Part shown: in pieces, positions 18,990 through 28,784 of the stretch
Position numbering within the stretch: the first letter of the stretch is position 1
Layout of the letters: every line of letters starts with the position of its first letter
Assembly: GCA_937928425.1 (NCBI GenBank)
Contig: CALFVL010000030.1
Coordinates: 1 to 38,435 of the forward strand
DNA: 38,435 nucleotides
From: an uncultured Verrucomicrobiales bacterium
GTDB lineage: Bacteria > Verrucomicrobiota > Verrucomicrobiia > Verrucomicrobiales > Akkermansiaceae
Direction: 5' to 3'
Notes under the pieces: generated by a model
What the model was told of the DNA's origin: nothing
Seen by the model: only the letters and a program-made list of their open reading frames with translations
Databases searched by the model: none
Translations under genes and position numbers: made by a program

Positions 18990-20150
18990 ATGATTCACCA
19001 CCCTGAAAAAAACACAAAAAAACTAAAAATTCTCATGCTCGCATGGGAATTTCCACCCCACATCCACGGGGGCCTTGGAATAGCCTGCCACGGCTTAGCC
19101 ACCGCCCTCGCTCAGGATCACCACCTCCGCATCCTCCTACCCGGCCCTGCTCCCCAGGACTCTCCGCTCCAGCTCATCGGCCTAGATCCACATTCCCAGA
19201 AAACTCCGCTTAATGCCTATGAGGAAGAACTCTATTGCGGTGACCTTTTGGCAAGAGTCGAAAGCTACACCCGCGCCGCGCTGCACTACCTAAGCTCACA
19301 CGCGCTAGAAGATGACTTTGACCTCATCCACGCGCATGACTGGATGACTGCCCGTGCTGGCCTCGCGATTCAGGAAGCTACCGGGAAACCCCTCGTCTTC
19401 CACATCCACTCTCTCAGCTATGATCGCAGCGGCCCAGAAGACCAAGGGCCGATCTACCAGATCGAAAAAGAAATCATCTCCCGCGCCCAGATGAACCTCT
19501 CTGTGAGTAACTACACTCGTAGAATTTGCCTCACGCAGTACGGCGCAAATCCCGAGAAAATTTTCACCGTTCATAATGGGGCAGCACCTCAGACTCCCTT
19601 CCGCAGCACTCCCCTTCTTCCCGAAAAAATCGTCCTCTTTCTTGGCCGCCTCAGCGCACAAAAAGCACCCCACTCTTTTCTAAAAATCGCCGCAAAAATT
19701 CTCGCAGTGAACCCAAAGGTCCGCTTCATCCTCGCTGGAGCAGGTGAGCAACTGAGTGAGCTTATCGAAGAAAGCATCACGCAAGGCATCGCTGATCGGG
19801 TCCACTTCCTTGGCTTCCAAAATCGCTCACAAGTGCTGCGCCTCTTTTCACAGAGTGATGTCTGTTGTATGCCCTCACGCTCAGAACCCTTCGGACTGGC
19901 CGCTCTAGAAGCTGCTCAATTCGGCGTCCCACTCGTCGTCTCTAAGCAATCAGGCATCCGCGAAGTCCTCCCCTCTGCCCTCGTCACTGACTCATGGGAC
20001 CTCGATGGAATGGCCGCACACATCCAGTCCCTCCTGAATGATGAGGCACTCCACCAAGAGACATCCCAAGCCCTCCTCGCAGAACAAAAAACCTGCACCT
20101 GGGAAAAGGCGGCCAGAAAAATCGAACAACTCTACTTGACCAAGCTCTGA
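18990..20150 (+). CDS. Glycosyltransferase family 4 (glycogen-synthase-like)
   Basis: ILMLAWEFPPHIHGGLGIACHGLATALA; VLFLGRLSAQKAPHSFLKIA; MPSRSEPFGLAALEAAQFGVPLVVSKQSGIREVL. Confidence 0.9.
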   Translation: MIHHPEKNTKKLKILMLAWEFPPHIHGGLGIACHGLATALAQDHHLRILLPGPAPQDSPLQLIGLDPHSQKTPLNAYEEELYCGDLLARVESYTRAALHYLSSHALEDDFDLIHAHDWMTARAGLAIQEATGKPLVFHIHSLSYDRSGPEDQGPIYQIEKEIISRAQMNLSVSNYTRRICLTQYGANPEKIFTVHNGAAPQTPFRSTPLLPEKIVLFLGRLSAQKAPHSFLKIAAKILAVNPKVRFILAGAGEQLSELIEESITQGIADRVHFLGFQNRSQVLRLFSQSDVCCMPSRSEPFGLAALEAAQFGVPLVVSKQSGIREVLPSALVTDSWDLDGMAAHIQSLLNDEALHQETSQALLAEQKTCTWEKAARKIEQLYLTKL

Positions 20151-21667
20151 CCCGTCATTTCTGCGGGGGACTCTAGTCCCATGAGATCAAGTAAAGTGGG
20201 GGCGACATCAGCGAGGATGCCATCTGAGACCTCACGCCCCTTCGCATCCTCCGCGACATACCAGAGGTGGACCAAGTTCGTGGTATGGGCAGTGTGCGGT
20301 GAGCCGTCCGCATTGATCATAAATTCACAGTTGCCATGATCCGCAGTGATGAGGAGCTTCCCTCCGAGGCGGAGAGTCTCTTCCGTGACCGCTTTAACCG
20401 CCGCATCGATCCGAGTGACGGCTTTCTTAGCAGCCTCCACCACTCCAGTGTGTCCGACCATATCAGGATTCGCAAAGTTGATGATCACGAGGTCATAATT
20501 TTTCAGGTGGCTGACGACGTATTCTTCCACTTCCTCAGAGCTCATTTCTGGCTTCAGATCATAGGTGGCAACATCTTTAGGTGAGGGCACGACTTTACGG
20601 TCTTCTTGGTCGTAAGGTTTCTCTTCCCCACCATTAAAGAAGTAGGAGACGTGTGGGTATTTCTCGGTCTCGGCAATCCGTAGCTGCTTTTTCCCAGCGA
20701 GCGCGACGGTCTCACCAAGGGTCATTTGGATGCTCTCAGGAGGGAAAATAGCCGGACAGTTGTAGGTTTCATCGTACTCAGTGAGGGTGACGTAGTTGAC
20801 CTTAGGGATCTTCCCTGCGGGGAAGCCCTTAAAATCGCCCTGACTCAAGAACACCTCAGAAAGTTGGCGTGCGCGGTCTGCACGGAAGTTAAAGAAAAGG
20901 ACCACATCCCCATCATTGACGCGCTGGGTTTCATGATCGCAGAAGGTCATGGGCATGATGAACTCATCGGTCTTATCTTCCGCGTATTGTTGTGCGATGG
21001 CCTCACTCGCTAAGACATCGAGCGCATTCCCTTTCCCATGTACGATGGCTTCCCATGCGAGCTGGGTGCGCTCCCAGCGCTGATCGCGGTCCATGGCATA
21101 ATAGCGCCCGATCACCGTGGCGATGCGGGCATTGTACTTCGCTAACTCATCCTCGACATAACTGACGTAAGCCTGCCCACCTGTCGGCGAAGTATCACGG
21201 CCATCGGTGATGGCGTGCAGCATGATGTCTTCACAGCCAGACTCTTGAGCTGTCTTAGCCAGCGCGATGAGCTGATCTTGGTGGCTATGAACTCCCCCAT
21301 CAGAAATGAGACCGATAAAATGGAGACGCTTTCCCTTGGCCTGTGCCAGTGCCTTCTTCAGAACTTCATTATCTTTCAGCGTATCATCGCTAATCGCTTT
21401 ATTAATCCGGGTGAGGTCTTGGTAAACGATTCTTCCAGCCCCTAAATTAAGGTGGCCGACTTCAGAATTCCCCATTTGCCCTTCAGGTAAACCGACATCT
21501 AATCCAGAAGCCGAGAGACAGCCCTTCGGGTAAAGATTTTCCATCTCATCATGGAAGGGCGTGTCTGCTAACTCGACGGCATTTCCGTCTTTTTGCGCAC
21601 TTTCTTTTCCCCCGGGATTAAGTCCCCAGCCATCACGAATGATTAATACGACAGGTTTATGAGCCAT
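20132..21667 (-). CDS. gpmI: 2,3-bisphosphoglycerate-independent phosphoglycerate mutase
   Basis: KPVVLIIRDGWG, MGNSEVGHLNLGAGRIVYQDLTRI, HAITDGRDT, ITADHGNCE; start set at MAHKPVV (track gives 21718). Confidence 0.97.
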   Translation of the reverse strand: MAHKPVVLIIRDGWGLNPGGKESAQKDGNAVELADTPFHDEMENLYPKGCLSASGLDVGLPEGQMGNSEVGHLNLGAGRIVYQDLTRINKAISDDTLKDNEVLKKALAQAKGKRLHFIGLISDGGVHSHQDQLIALAKTAQESGCEDIMLHAITDGRDTSPTGGQAYVSYVEDELAKYNARIATVIGRYYAMDRDQRWERTQLAWEAIVHGKGNALDVLASEAIAQQYAEDKTDEFIMPMTFCDHETQRVNDGDVVLFFNFRADRARQLSEVFLSQGDFKGFPAGKIPKVNYVTLTEYDETYNCPAIFPPESIQMTLGETVALAGKKQLRIAETEKYPHVSYFFNGGEEKPYDQEDRKVVPSPKDVATYDLKPEMSSEEVEEYVVSHLKNYDLVIINFANPDMVGHTGVVEAAKKAVTRIDAAVKAVTEETLRLGGKLLITADHGNCEFMINADGSPHTAHTTNLVHLWYVAEDAKGREVSDGILADVAPTLLDLMGLESPAEMTGQSLVK

Positions 21668-21740
21668 GGTGCTTCTGTGGTAAAGCCTCCCAGCCTTCCG
21701 GGAAAGCTTAAACCCCAACTCCTAGGCACTTCATCTCCTA

Positions 21741-22151
21741 TCAAGAAATCAGTCCCCACTCCTTCGGCAGTCTTTGAGGTAGGCCTTCTGGCATTTGCAC
21801 TAGGGCCAGAGCCTGCCGACAGAAGATGAGTGGACGGGGATCACCCTTCCGCTGAATCGTAAAATCACAGTAGAACTTCACCTTGCCGATCTCACTCACA
21901 CGGCCGTGGATCTCGAGATGATCACCAAGGCTTGCGGGTTTTTTGTAATCAATCTCGGTGCGAACCACGACCGGGAAGAGCTGAGTCTTTGCCATGGTCA
22001 CTAAGTCCATGCCCATGAGCCCCGCGAGCTTAGTCCGGCAGGTTTCGATCATCCGTAGGTAGGCGATGTTATGGACGACTCCTCCGCAATCGGTGTCAAA
22101 AAACATCACCTCTTCTTCGCTGGTGAATTTTAGATCAGTCATGCTCATCAT
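21741..22151 (-). CDS. YbgC/4-hydroxybenzoyl-CoA-type acyl-CoA thioesterase (hot-dog fold)
   Basis: EEVMFFDTDCGGVVHNIAYLRMIE and IDYKKPASLGDHLEI match this family. Confidence 0.85.
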   Translation of the reverse strand: MMSMTDLKFTSEEEVMFFDTDCGGVVHNIAYLRMIETCRTKLAGLMGMDLVTMAKTQLFPVVVRTEIDYKKPASLGDHLEIHGRVSEIGKVKFYCDFTIQRKGDPRPLIFCRQALALVQMPEGLPQRLPKEWGLIS

Positions 22152-24569
22152 TTACCAAGCGGGGTTTTCTTGGGAATCATAAGGAAGCCAGAGTAAGGAC
22201 ACAGAACGCACATCAATGTCTTTTTTATAAGGCTTAATCAGCTCTTTTTCCAGCTCCGTGCGAGAGGCATCAAATTTCCTTTCTAACTCACGGATATCAT
22301 CAGCCAGCTCTGCTTCTAAGTCAGCCAGATCATCCGCAATGAGCGCTAGCCGATCCTCCGCGAGCTTCACATCCCTACGCTGCTTCATCACCCGGCCCGC
22401 CGCGCTCACCTTACTACGGCGAGATTTCCTCCCTCCTAGAAGTCCCCCGAGTAAACCACCCAGAACAGAAGCACCGGCCTGCCAAGTGGAACGGCTCGCC
22501 TCAGCTTCCTCCTTCTCGACATTCAACTGAGCACGCTCCAGCTGGCCCGTCTTTGTCCGGATCTTCGAAGCGTAGCGATCACGCAATTTCTCGACCGCTT
22601 CATCACGTTCCTCGCGGCCCTTAACCGATAGGCGGACCCGGAAGTCCCCCTCAGATTCACCTAAGCGCGAATACATCTTATAGAGAGGTGAGAACAAGAG
22701 CTCCACTCGTTCTTTACGGTAAATGAGCTTTTCAAACTCATCCTCCACGCCCTTATAATTCGCAGCATTCATGGCGTAGCCCGGAAGCTCTCCAAACCCT
22801 GCCCCCTTACGCGGCTCAGCCACTAAGGACTCTAATGGAAGGTTGCAGCCTGAATCGCTAGACCAATCAATCGCCTTACTACCCATCGGGTTGACAAAGC
22901 GGACCACGCGCGCGCCGTCTAAATCAGCCTTACTGGAACTAAAATGAACCTCAGCCTCCCGTAAAAGAGCCGGATAATAAGTGACATCTTCTGCCTCTCC
23001 CGCGAAGGGCGCAAAGAGCTCTACCACGCCCTGTCCCACGGAAGGTCGGGGCGTCTTCTGAGACGCACTCGTCGGCTGACTCATCCCCATTCCCATTCCT
23101 GAGGCTGAGCTGCCTTCTTCTGATGTTTCTTTTTCAAAGCGGTCCCGCTTTGGATCCATCAGCACCTTAATCTGGCGTCGTGTGAGAGGCCCGCGCAAAT
23201 AGCTCATGACCCAGCGCACATGGAAAACCGCAGGCCCATCCTCATGGACATTATTCATGAGGAAAACCCGGCTATCTAAGCTTGAAAGCAGTGCCTCCAT
23301 CTCTTTCCGATCAAAGCCTTCTCCCTGCGCATCCGCCGCACCAGCAAGCCCATCTAAAACCCGCGCCCGGTCACCCTCCGTCTGCATCCGTCCTAAAAAC
23401 CAAGTCCCCATATTAGAGAGAGCCTTGTAATCAAGATCTACGGGATTCTGCGTGGCTGCCAAGACCCCTAAGCCAAACGCCCGAGCCTGCTTCAGCATCG
23501 TCATGAGAGGTTTCTTGCTCGGTGGGTTCGCAGTGGGTGGCAAGTAGCCATAAATCTCATCCATATAGAGGAGGGCGCGTAGACTAGTCGTCCCAGACTG
23601 CGTTCTCATCCACGAGAGCATCTGATTAAAAAGAAGGGAGACAAAAAACATCCGCTCGCTCTCACTAAGATGAGCGATTGAAAAGATCGATATGCGCGGC
23701 TTCCCCTCCTCATCATACATCATCCGCTGCACATCAAGCGGCGGCCCCTCTAGCCACGTAGCAAAACCCGGACTGGCCAGAAGAGCATTGAATTTTAAGG
23801 CAAGCTTCTGGCGATCTTTTACCCCCATAAAGGACTCCAAATCAATCACCCCCACTTTATCAAAAGGTGGTTTTTGGATATTCCGGATGAGCGACTCCAA
23901 AGTCAGTGCCTGTTCTGCTGCCCAGCAATGGGAAAAAATCGAACTCAAAAGAATCGCTTCCGGAGACTGGATAGGGTCCGCATTGACCCCCACTAAAGAA
24001 AGCAATGATGACACCGTGGACTCAATACGCTCTCCCAAGAGCTCACCATCATCCAGCACCTCAAAGGGCGGAACCTCCAGCGAGCTTAAGATCGAAACCG
24101 GGATTCCCGCCTTACTTCCGGGCGTAAAGATATTAATATCGACCTTATCTTTTAATTGGCGCACCCGCTCAGGAGATTGGTGCCAATCTGCGATTCCCTC
24201 CTTCCACATCTTCGCCGTATCTTCGGCGAAGTCCTCAGGCGTCATCTCCTTTTTACGGGCATCATCCTCATTAATCCAAGGGCGGAAATCCTCACCTTTA
24301 AAATCCGGGAAAGTCAGAAGGAGATTGGCAATATCACCCTTAGGGTCCAGCACGATCGCAGGGATTCCATCCATCGCCGCCTCTTCCAGTAAGCCTAGAC
24401 ACAGCCCTGTCTTACCAGAACCCGTCATCCCCAGAACCACCCCATGAGTGACTAGATCCTTAGAATCATAAAGAAAGAGATCATCAGTCACCTCCCGATT
24501 CTCCACATCATAATCCTTACCCAGATAAAAAGACCCGAGTTTCTCATATTCATTCACAACATTAGGCAT
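22152..24569 (-). CDS. HerA-like ATPase (helicase HerA/DUF87-type ATP-binding protein) with C-terminal coiled coil
   Basis: Walker A GMTGSGKTGLCLGLLEEAA, AIVLDPKGDIANLLLTFPDF, Walker B ALLYMDEIYGYLPP, KQARAFGLGVLAATQNP. Start set at MPNVVNEYEKLGSF (track gives 24650). Confidence 0.85.
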   Translation of the reverse strand: MPNVVNEYEKLGSFYLGKDYDVENREVTDDLFLYDSKDLVTHGVVLGMTGSGKTGLCLGLLEEAAMDGIPAIVLDPKGDIANLLLTFPDFKGEDFRPWINEDDARKKEMTPEDFAEDTAKMWKEGIADWHQSPERVRQLKDKVDINIFTPGSKAGIPVSILSSLEVPPFEVLDDGELLGERIESTVSSLLSLVGVNADPIQSPEAILLSSIFSHCWAAEQALTLESLIRNIQKPPFDKVGVIDLESFMGVKDRQKLALKFNALLASPGFATWLEGPPLDVQRMMYDEEGKPRISIFSIAHLSESERMFFVSLLFNQMLSWMRTQSGTTSLRALLYMDEIYGYLPPTANPPSKKPLMTMLKQARAFGLGVLAATQNPVDLDYKALSNMGTWFLGRMQTEGDRARVLDGLAGAADAQGEGFDRKEMEALLSSLDSRVFLMNNVHEDGPAVFHVRWVMSYLRGPLTRRQIKVLMDPKRDRFEKETSEEGSSASGMGMGMSQPTSASQKTPRPSVGQGVVELFAPFAGEAEDVTYYPALLREAEVHFSSSKADLDGARVVRFVNPMGSKAIDWSSDSGCNLPLESLVAEPRKGAGFGELPGYAMNAANYKGVEDEFEKLIYRKERVELLFSPLYKMYSRLGESEGDFRVRLSVKGREERDEAVEKLRDRYASKIRTKTGQLERAQLNVEKEEAEASRSTWQAGASVLGGLLGGLLGGRKSRRSKVSAAGRVMKQRRDVKLAEDRLALIADDLADLEAELADDIRELERKFDASRTELEKELIKPYKKDIDVRSVSLLWLPYDSQENPAW

Positions 24570-24631
24570 GGAGATGTCATAGCCGAGTATTTCAGAATTT
24601 CTAAATCCAAAATTCCCTTTATTGTCACTCC

Positions 24632-25717
24632 GTGCCCCAGTCATCCCCACGCGCTTGGGCCGAGATCGACCTCTCGGCCCTAAAAAACAACCTTCAAGTC
24701 GCCCGTAGCCACTCAGGACAAGAAATCATGGCCGTGATTAAAGCCGACGCCTACGGTCACGGACTAGTCCCGATCGCTAAAGCACTGGACCATGAAAAAC
24801 TCCCCTTCTTTGGCGTCGCAAACGCCGCAGAAGCCCGCCAACTCCACGATGCTGGCATTGGCACCCGCCCCTACATCCTCGGAGCCACCCTCCCTAGTGA
24901 ACGTGAGGAAATCGCCGCCCGCGCCTGGACACCCTGCCTCTGCTCCTTTGAAGAAATTGACCACTTTAATCGCCTCGGCCAGCACCGTCCCGTATCCGCT
25001 CACCTCGCCCTCGACACCGGAATGGGCCGCGGAGGCTTCCTCCCTGCTCAACTGAACGCCGTCTTAGAAAAACTAAAAGCCAGCCCCGGGATCACACTCA
25101 GCGGCATCGGCTCACACCTCCCCGTAGCTGATGAAGACCCACAATTTACCACATCCCAGTTCCAGCTCTTCGACTCCCTGATTGCCAAAATCCATCCCAG
25201 CTCACAGCCCTTTCATATCCACCTCGGGAATTCAGCAGGCCTCCTAGACTACCAGAGCCAACAGACTAACCTCGCCCGCCCCGGCCTCCTCCTTTACGGA
25301 CTCTCTCCCCTTCCAGAACATCAGGCCCTCATCCAGCCCGTCATGGCTCTAAAATCCCGTATCTCCGTCATAAACCACCTCCCCGCAGGGCACGGAGTCT
25401 CCTATGGTCGTACCCCCCTCCGGCGTGATAGCATCACCGCTGTCATCGGGCTAGGATACGGAGACGGATACCCCCGCTCACTCTCCGGGAAAAACACTGA
25501 AGTGCTGGTCAATGGAACCCGCTGCCCGCTTCTTGGGCGAGTCACCATGGACCAAATCATCGTAGATGTCACTGACCTCCCAGACTGCCAAACAGGCGAC
25601 GAAGTCACCCTCTTCGGAAAAGAGCTCCTCGTCACGGAACTCGCCCAGAAAGCAGACAGCATCCCCTGGGAACTTCTTACCCAGATCACCCCGCGCGTTC
25701 AGCGCATCTACCGCTGA
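24632..25717 (+). CDS. alr: Alanine racemase
   Basis: AWAEIDLSALKNNL, MAVIKADAYGHGL (PLP lysine), GYGDGYPRSL, CPLLGRVTMDQIIVDVTDLP. Confidence 0.97.
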   Translation: MPQSSPRAWAEIDLSALKNNLQVARSHSGQEIMAVIKADAYGHGLVPIAKALDHEKLPFFGVANAAEARQLHDAGIGTRPYILGATLPSEREEIAARAWTPCLCSFEEIDHFNRLGQHRPVSAHLALDTGMGRGGFLPAQLNAVLEKLKASPGITLSGIGSHLPVADEDPQFTTSQFQLFDSLIAKIHPSSQPFHIHLGNSAGLLDYQSQQTNLARPGLLLYGLSPLPEHQALIQPVMALKSRISVINHLPAGHGVSYGRTPLRRDSITAVIGLGYGDGYPRSLSGKNTEVLVNGTRCPLLGRVTMDQIIVDVTDLPDCQTGDEVTLFGKELLVTELAQKADSIPWELLTQITPRVQRIYR

Positions 25718-27945
25718 AGAATCACCTCCTGTTCCGGCTTTAAAAAAGACCACACCCGCAGTTCATCATCTTTAAAGTCCAGCATCACCGCCCCGCTCTC
25801 CCACTGATTGAACACCTCATACCCCTCAGCTCGTACCTGTTTAAACCATCTGAACTTGGGCATATTTACTCCCGGCATCCCACCCGCACTTGCGATAATG
25901 ATCCGTGCTCCCGTAGCTTCCAGAAACTGGTGATGACCTGACATTCCCCATTCGTGCTGCCCCATTAAGAGAACGTCTGCCCCTAGATCCACTCCAGCAC
26001 TCAGCAACTCTTCCTCATCGGCGATTCCTAGATCACCAGTCACCAAGATTCTCCACCCCTTCCAATGCACCTTCATCACCATGACGCGATGATCGGCAAT
26101 CCCATGATCAAAGGGCTGACCCTCACGGATAATCTCTACGTAAACATCCTCGCCCAAGTCATAACGATCACCTGTCCCCGCTACCGTTTTCTCACAGCCA
26201 GCTCTCTCCGCTTCCGCTAAAAACTGCCGATAAGTCGGACTCCGCGCCTTCCCAACCGGAAGCACCACTTGCTCTAAGCCGCCCCTTGCCAACAAGTCCG
26301 GCAAAGCTCCGACATGAGCACCATCAGGATGGGTCAAAAAAATCATCTTCAAATCAACATTCCAAAGGTCCAAATTCGACTTTAGTTGATTTGAAAAAAA
26401 GGAAGCACTTCCCACATCAATCATCGCTCCCTCTTTTACATTAAGGAAAGATGCCGCCCCTCCATCATGGCAGTCGTAAACGATCCAGTCTGCCGGCGCC
26501 ATCCTACGAGCTCGCCAGTGGCTAAAAGGAATTTTTGCAAACTGCTTTGCACCATAAAACGCGGCAGCTCCCAGCTCCGCATTCACTTTATTCACGCCCG
26601 CACTAAACCACGGACTCACCGCTCCGAGGAGCAGGGACGAAAGAGCCACCGTCAGAATCATCCATGTCATCGGGATGAGCAGCACACTTGCCAGCACGGC
26701 GACGGGAGTCACCACGCCAAAGTGCCAGAACATCAGCGGGGTGGCCCCCAGCCAGGCAGCCAGCGAGCTCGCGCTTAAACCCGCTAACCATTTCCTCATC
26801 GCCATCACCCTACGCTGCCGCTCCCTTAGTAAGCGAGATGGGAAAAAGGGATCTAACTTAGCGATCTTCCCGGTAAATCCCATTGCCCACTCTGTTCCTA
26901 ATCCAATTGCTAAAAGAACCCCATACGATAACTGGAACCCCACCTCATGCACTTGTGAAGGCCTCCAAAAAATCACTAAAATCGTACTTAATGCGAGCGC
27001 ATTAAAAAGCGAAGGCCTTCGCCGGAGGACAAAGGCCCCTAGGAAGCAGACAGCCATCACAGTCGCTCGGATCGCTGGTGGTCTCAGGCCCGTAACCATC
27101 GCGTAACTCAGCATCGCCAAAATCACCAGAAAGACTCCCGCTCGTCTCGGGATCGGCACCCATGCTATCAGTAACCAGCATAAAATACCCACCGAGGTCA
27201 CATGCAGCCCACTCACGGCAAACACATGCATCGCACCACTCTCCCGAAATGCCCGACTCACCTCAGAATCCCGTGGTGGCTTTTCCCCTAAAACCATAGC
27301 CCGCACCACCGAGCCCCCCGCCGAGTCCTCTGGTAAGCCACGTGCTAATCCCTCCCTCATTCTTAGCCGTAAAGTTTCAGCCCATCGCAAGGGACTCCCT
27401 GTCCAACTCCACCCCAGATCCTCCCAATCATACACCGTCAAGGCACCAAAAACTCCAGCACGTCTCCAAACTTTAAGTTTAGGAAAAGCTCCCGGATTCC
27501 GTTCCGCTTCTGGCACACTGAACATCCCCTTAATCTTAAGCACCTGCCCCGGTTTAAAATCCGCCGCCTTCCACACGACCACACGTCTCTCCCACTCCTC
27601 AGTCGATAAACGACCGTACCGTTCAGACCCCAGTGGACTCAGTCGCCCCCCTAAAGTTAAGGTCCCTTTTACAAATTGGCTCATCGGGCTTGCCAGACTC
27701 TCCCTCACCGGCCTCTCTATCATCTCCGCCCTCCAAGCCAGCACCACTGCAAATAATAAAACCAACACTCCCCATTCCCATGTCCACTTTCCTAGTAAAA
27801 AAGCTAAACTTAAGAGAAAAAGTGCCCATCCTCCAGACTCCCCCCAAGCAGCTCCAGCTAAAGCCGCAAAAGCCAACGGCATCAAGGGAGCCACCAGCGA
27901 GCTAGAGACCCAAGCCCGCTTCACTTTACCTCTTTCTAGGCTCAC
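25708..27945 (-). CDS. comEC: ComEC/Rec2-family competence protein
   Basis: SGAMHVFAVSGLHVTSVGILCWLL, GLRPPAIRATVMAV, multi-TM competence domain and C-terminal MBL-like domain. GTG start at 27945. Confidence 0.88.
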   Translation of the reverse strand: MSLERGKVKRAWVSSSLVAPLMPLAFAALAGAAWGESGGWALFLLSLAFLLGKWTWEWGVLVLLFAVVLAWRAEMIERPVRESLASPMSQFVKGTLTLGGRLSPLGSERYGRLSTEEWERRVVVWKAADFKPGQVLKIKGMFSVPEAERNPGAFPKLKVWRRAGVFGALTVYDWEDLGWSWTGSPLRWAETLRLRMREGLARGLPEDSAGGSVVRAMVLGEKPPRDSEVSRAFRESGAMHVFAVSGLHVTSVGILCWLLIAWVPIPRRAGVFLVILAMLSYAMVTGLRPPAIRATVMAVCFLGAFVLRRRPSLFNALALSTILVIFWRPSQVHEVGFQLSYGVLLAIGLGTEWAMGFTGKIAKLDPFFPSRLLRERQRRVMAMRKWLAGLSASSLAAWLGATPLMFWHFGVVTPVAVLASVLLIPMTWMILTVALSSLLLGAVSPWFSAGVNKVNAELGAAAFYGAKQFAKIPFSHWRARRMAPADWIVYDCHDGGAASFLNVKEGAMIDVGSASFFSNQLKSNLDLWNVDLKMIFLTHPDGAHVGALPDLLARGGLEQVVLPVGKARSPTYRQFLAEAERAGCEKTVAGTGDRYDLGEDVYVEIIREGQPFDHGIADHRVMVMKVHWKGWRILVTGDLGIADEEELLSAGVDLGADVLLMGQHEWGMSGHHQFLEATGARIIIASAGGMPGVNMPKFRWFKQVRAEGYEVFNQWESGAVMLDFKDDELRVWSFLKPEQEVILQR

Positions 27946-28640
27946 CCGTAGCCCAACTCCCGCAGCTTATGCGCCGCATTGGCAGAGTGCCTAGTCCCCT
28001 CCAATTTCTCAATAACTCTCCTTAAAGTGATCACCAAATTCTCATCATCATCTAAATCAGACTCATAGATATCTACTAAGCGAAAGAGTAAAAAAGCCGC
28101 ATCATCCTCGGGCCACTCGTGATCATCTAGAGCCTCCTGCAGCGTGCTCACCGCCGCCACCGGAGTTTTTAAATGATCTCGCTGGATTCTGGCCATCTCC
28201 ACCACGGGCAGGCGCTCACCGCGTTTCTCTAACCAAATTTTACGATAGCGCCTTACCGCCTCCACGTAATCTCCCGCTGCAAGTGCTGCGCGAGCCTCCT
28301 GCAAGGGATCTCGATCCACCTCAGCACCAGACCCCATAACCTCTTCCCCCATCTTATCCACTAACAGAGGTAAGAGATAAACTGCACTTAAAATCCCCCC
28401 ATAAATAATCGTAATTAATAGAGGAGCTCCCACTTTAAACATCATCGCGGCGCCTCCATCATCACTTTCAGCCAGCTTAGCCTCCGCATAGGGGTCAATA
28501 TCACTATTCATAAAGGCCTCTTCTGCGGCGGCCCGCGCCTCCTCACTTTCCTTCTCTGATGAACTCCAAGCCACCATGGTATAGATGATTAAAAAAATCA
28601 TCACACATCCATGAATCAGGAACTTTCTCTCCCTTAGCAT
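27942..28640 (-). CDS. Membrane protein with two TM helices and TPR-like C-terminus
   Basis: TM FLIHGCVMIFLIIYTMVAW and APLLITIIYGGILSAVYLLPLL; EARAALAAGDYVEAVRRYRKIWLEKRGER TPR-like; GTGA overlap with comEC. Confidence 0.75.
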   Translation of the reverse strand: MLRERKFLIHGCVMIFLIIYTMVAWSSSEKESEEARAAAEEAFMNSDIDPYAEAKLAESDDGGAAMMFKVGAPLLITIIYGGILSAVYLLPLLVDKMGEEVMGSGAEVDRDPLQEARAALAAGDYVEAVRRYRKIWLEKRGERLPVVEMARIQRDHLKTPVAAVSTLQEALDDHEWPEDDAAFLLFRLVDIYESDLDDDENLVITLRRVIEKLEGTRHSANAAHKLRELGYG

Positions 28641-28722
28641 TAGTAAATCCTAAGCATGAATTAAAATCCATGCAATGGCTCAGAACTTTCCCTCCACTGC
28701 CCTGCCACCCCTTCCTCCTTTC

Positions 28723-28756
28723 AAAAAAAAAGAGCCATGGTCTACACCATGACTCT
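28723..28756 (-). terminator. Rho-independent terminator downstream of the small lipoprotein gene
   Basis: Minus strand: AGAGTCATGG-tgtaga-CCATGGCTCT followed by eight T. Confidence 0.88.
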
Positions 28757-28784
28757 CTGAAAATCATTTAAATGAAAGTCAGTC

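Noticed and set aside
23692-24447. 251-aa plus-strand ORF antisense to the HerA-like ATPase
   Set aside because: Low-complexity Ser/Pro/Lys composition and complete overlap with a well-supported gene; typical shadow ORF.
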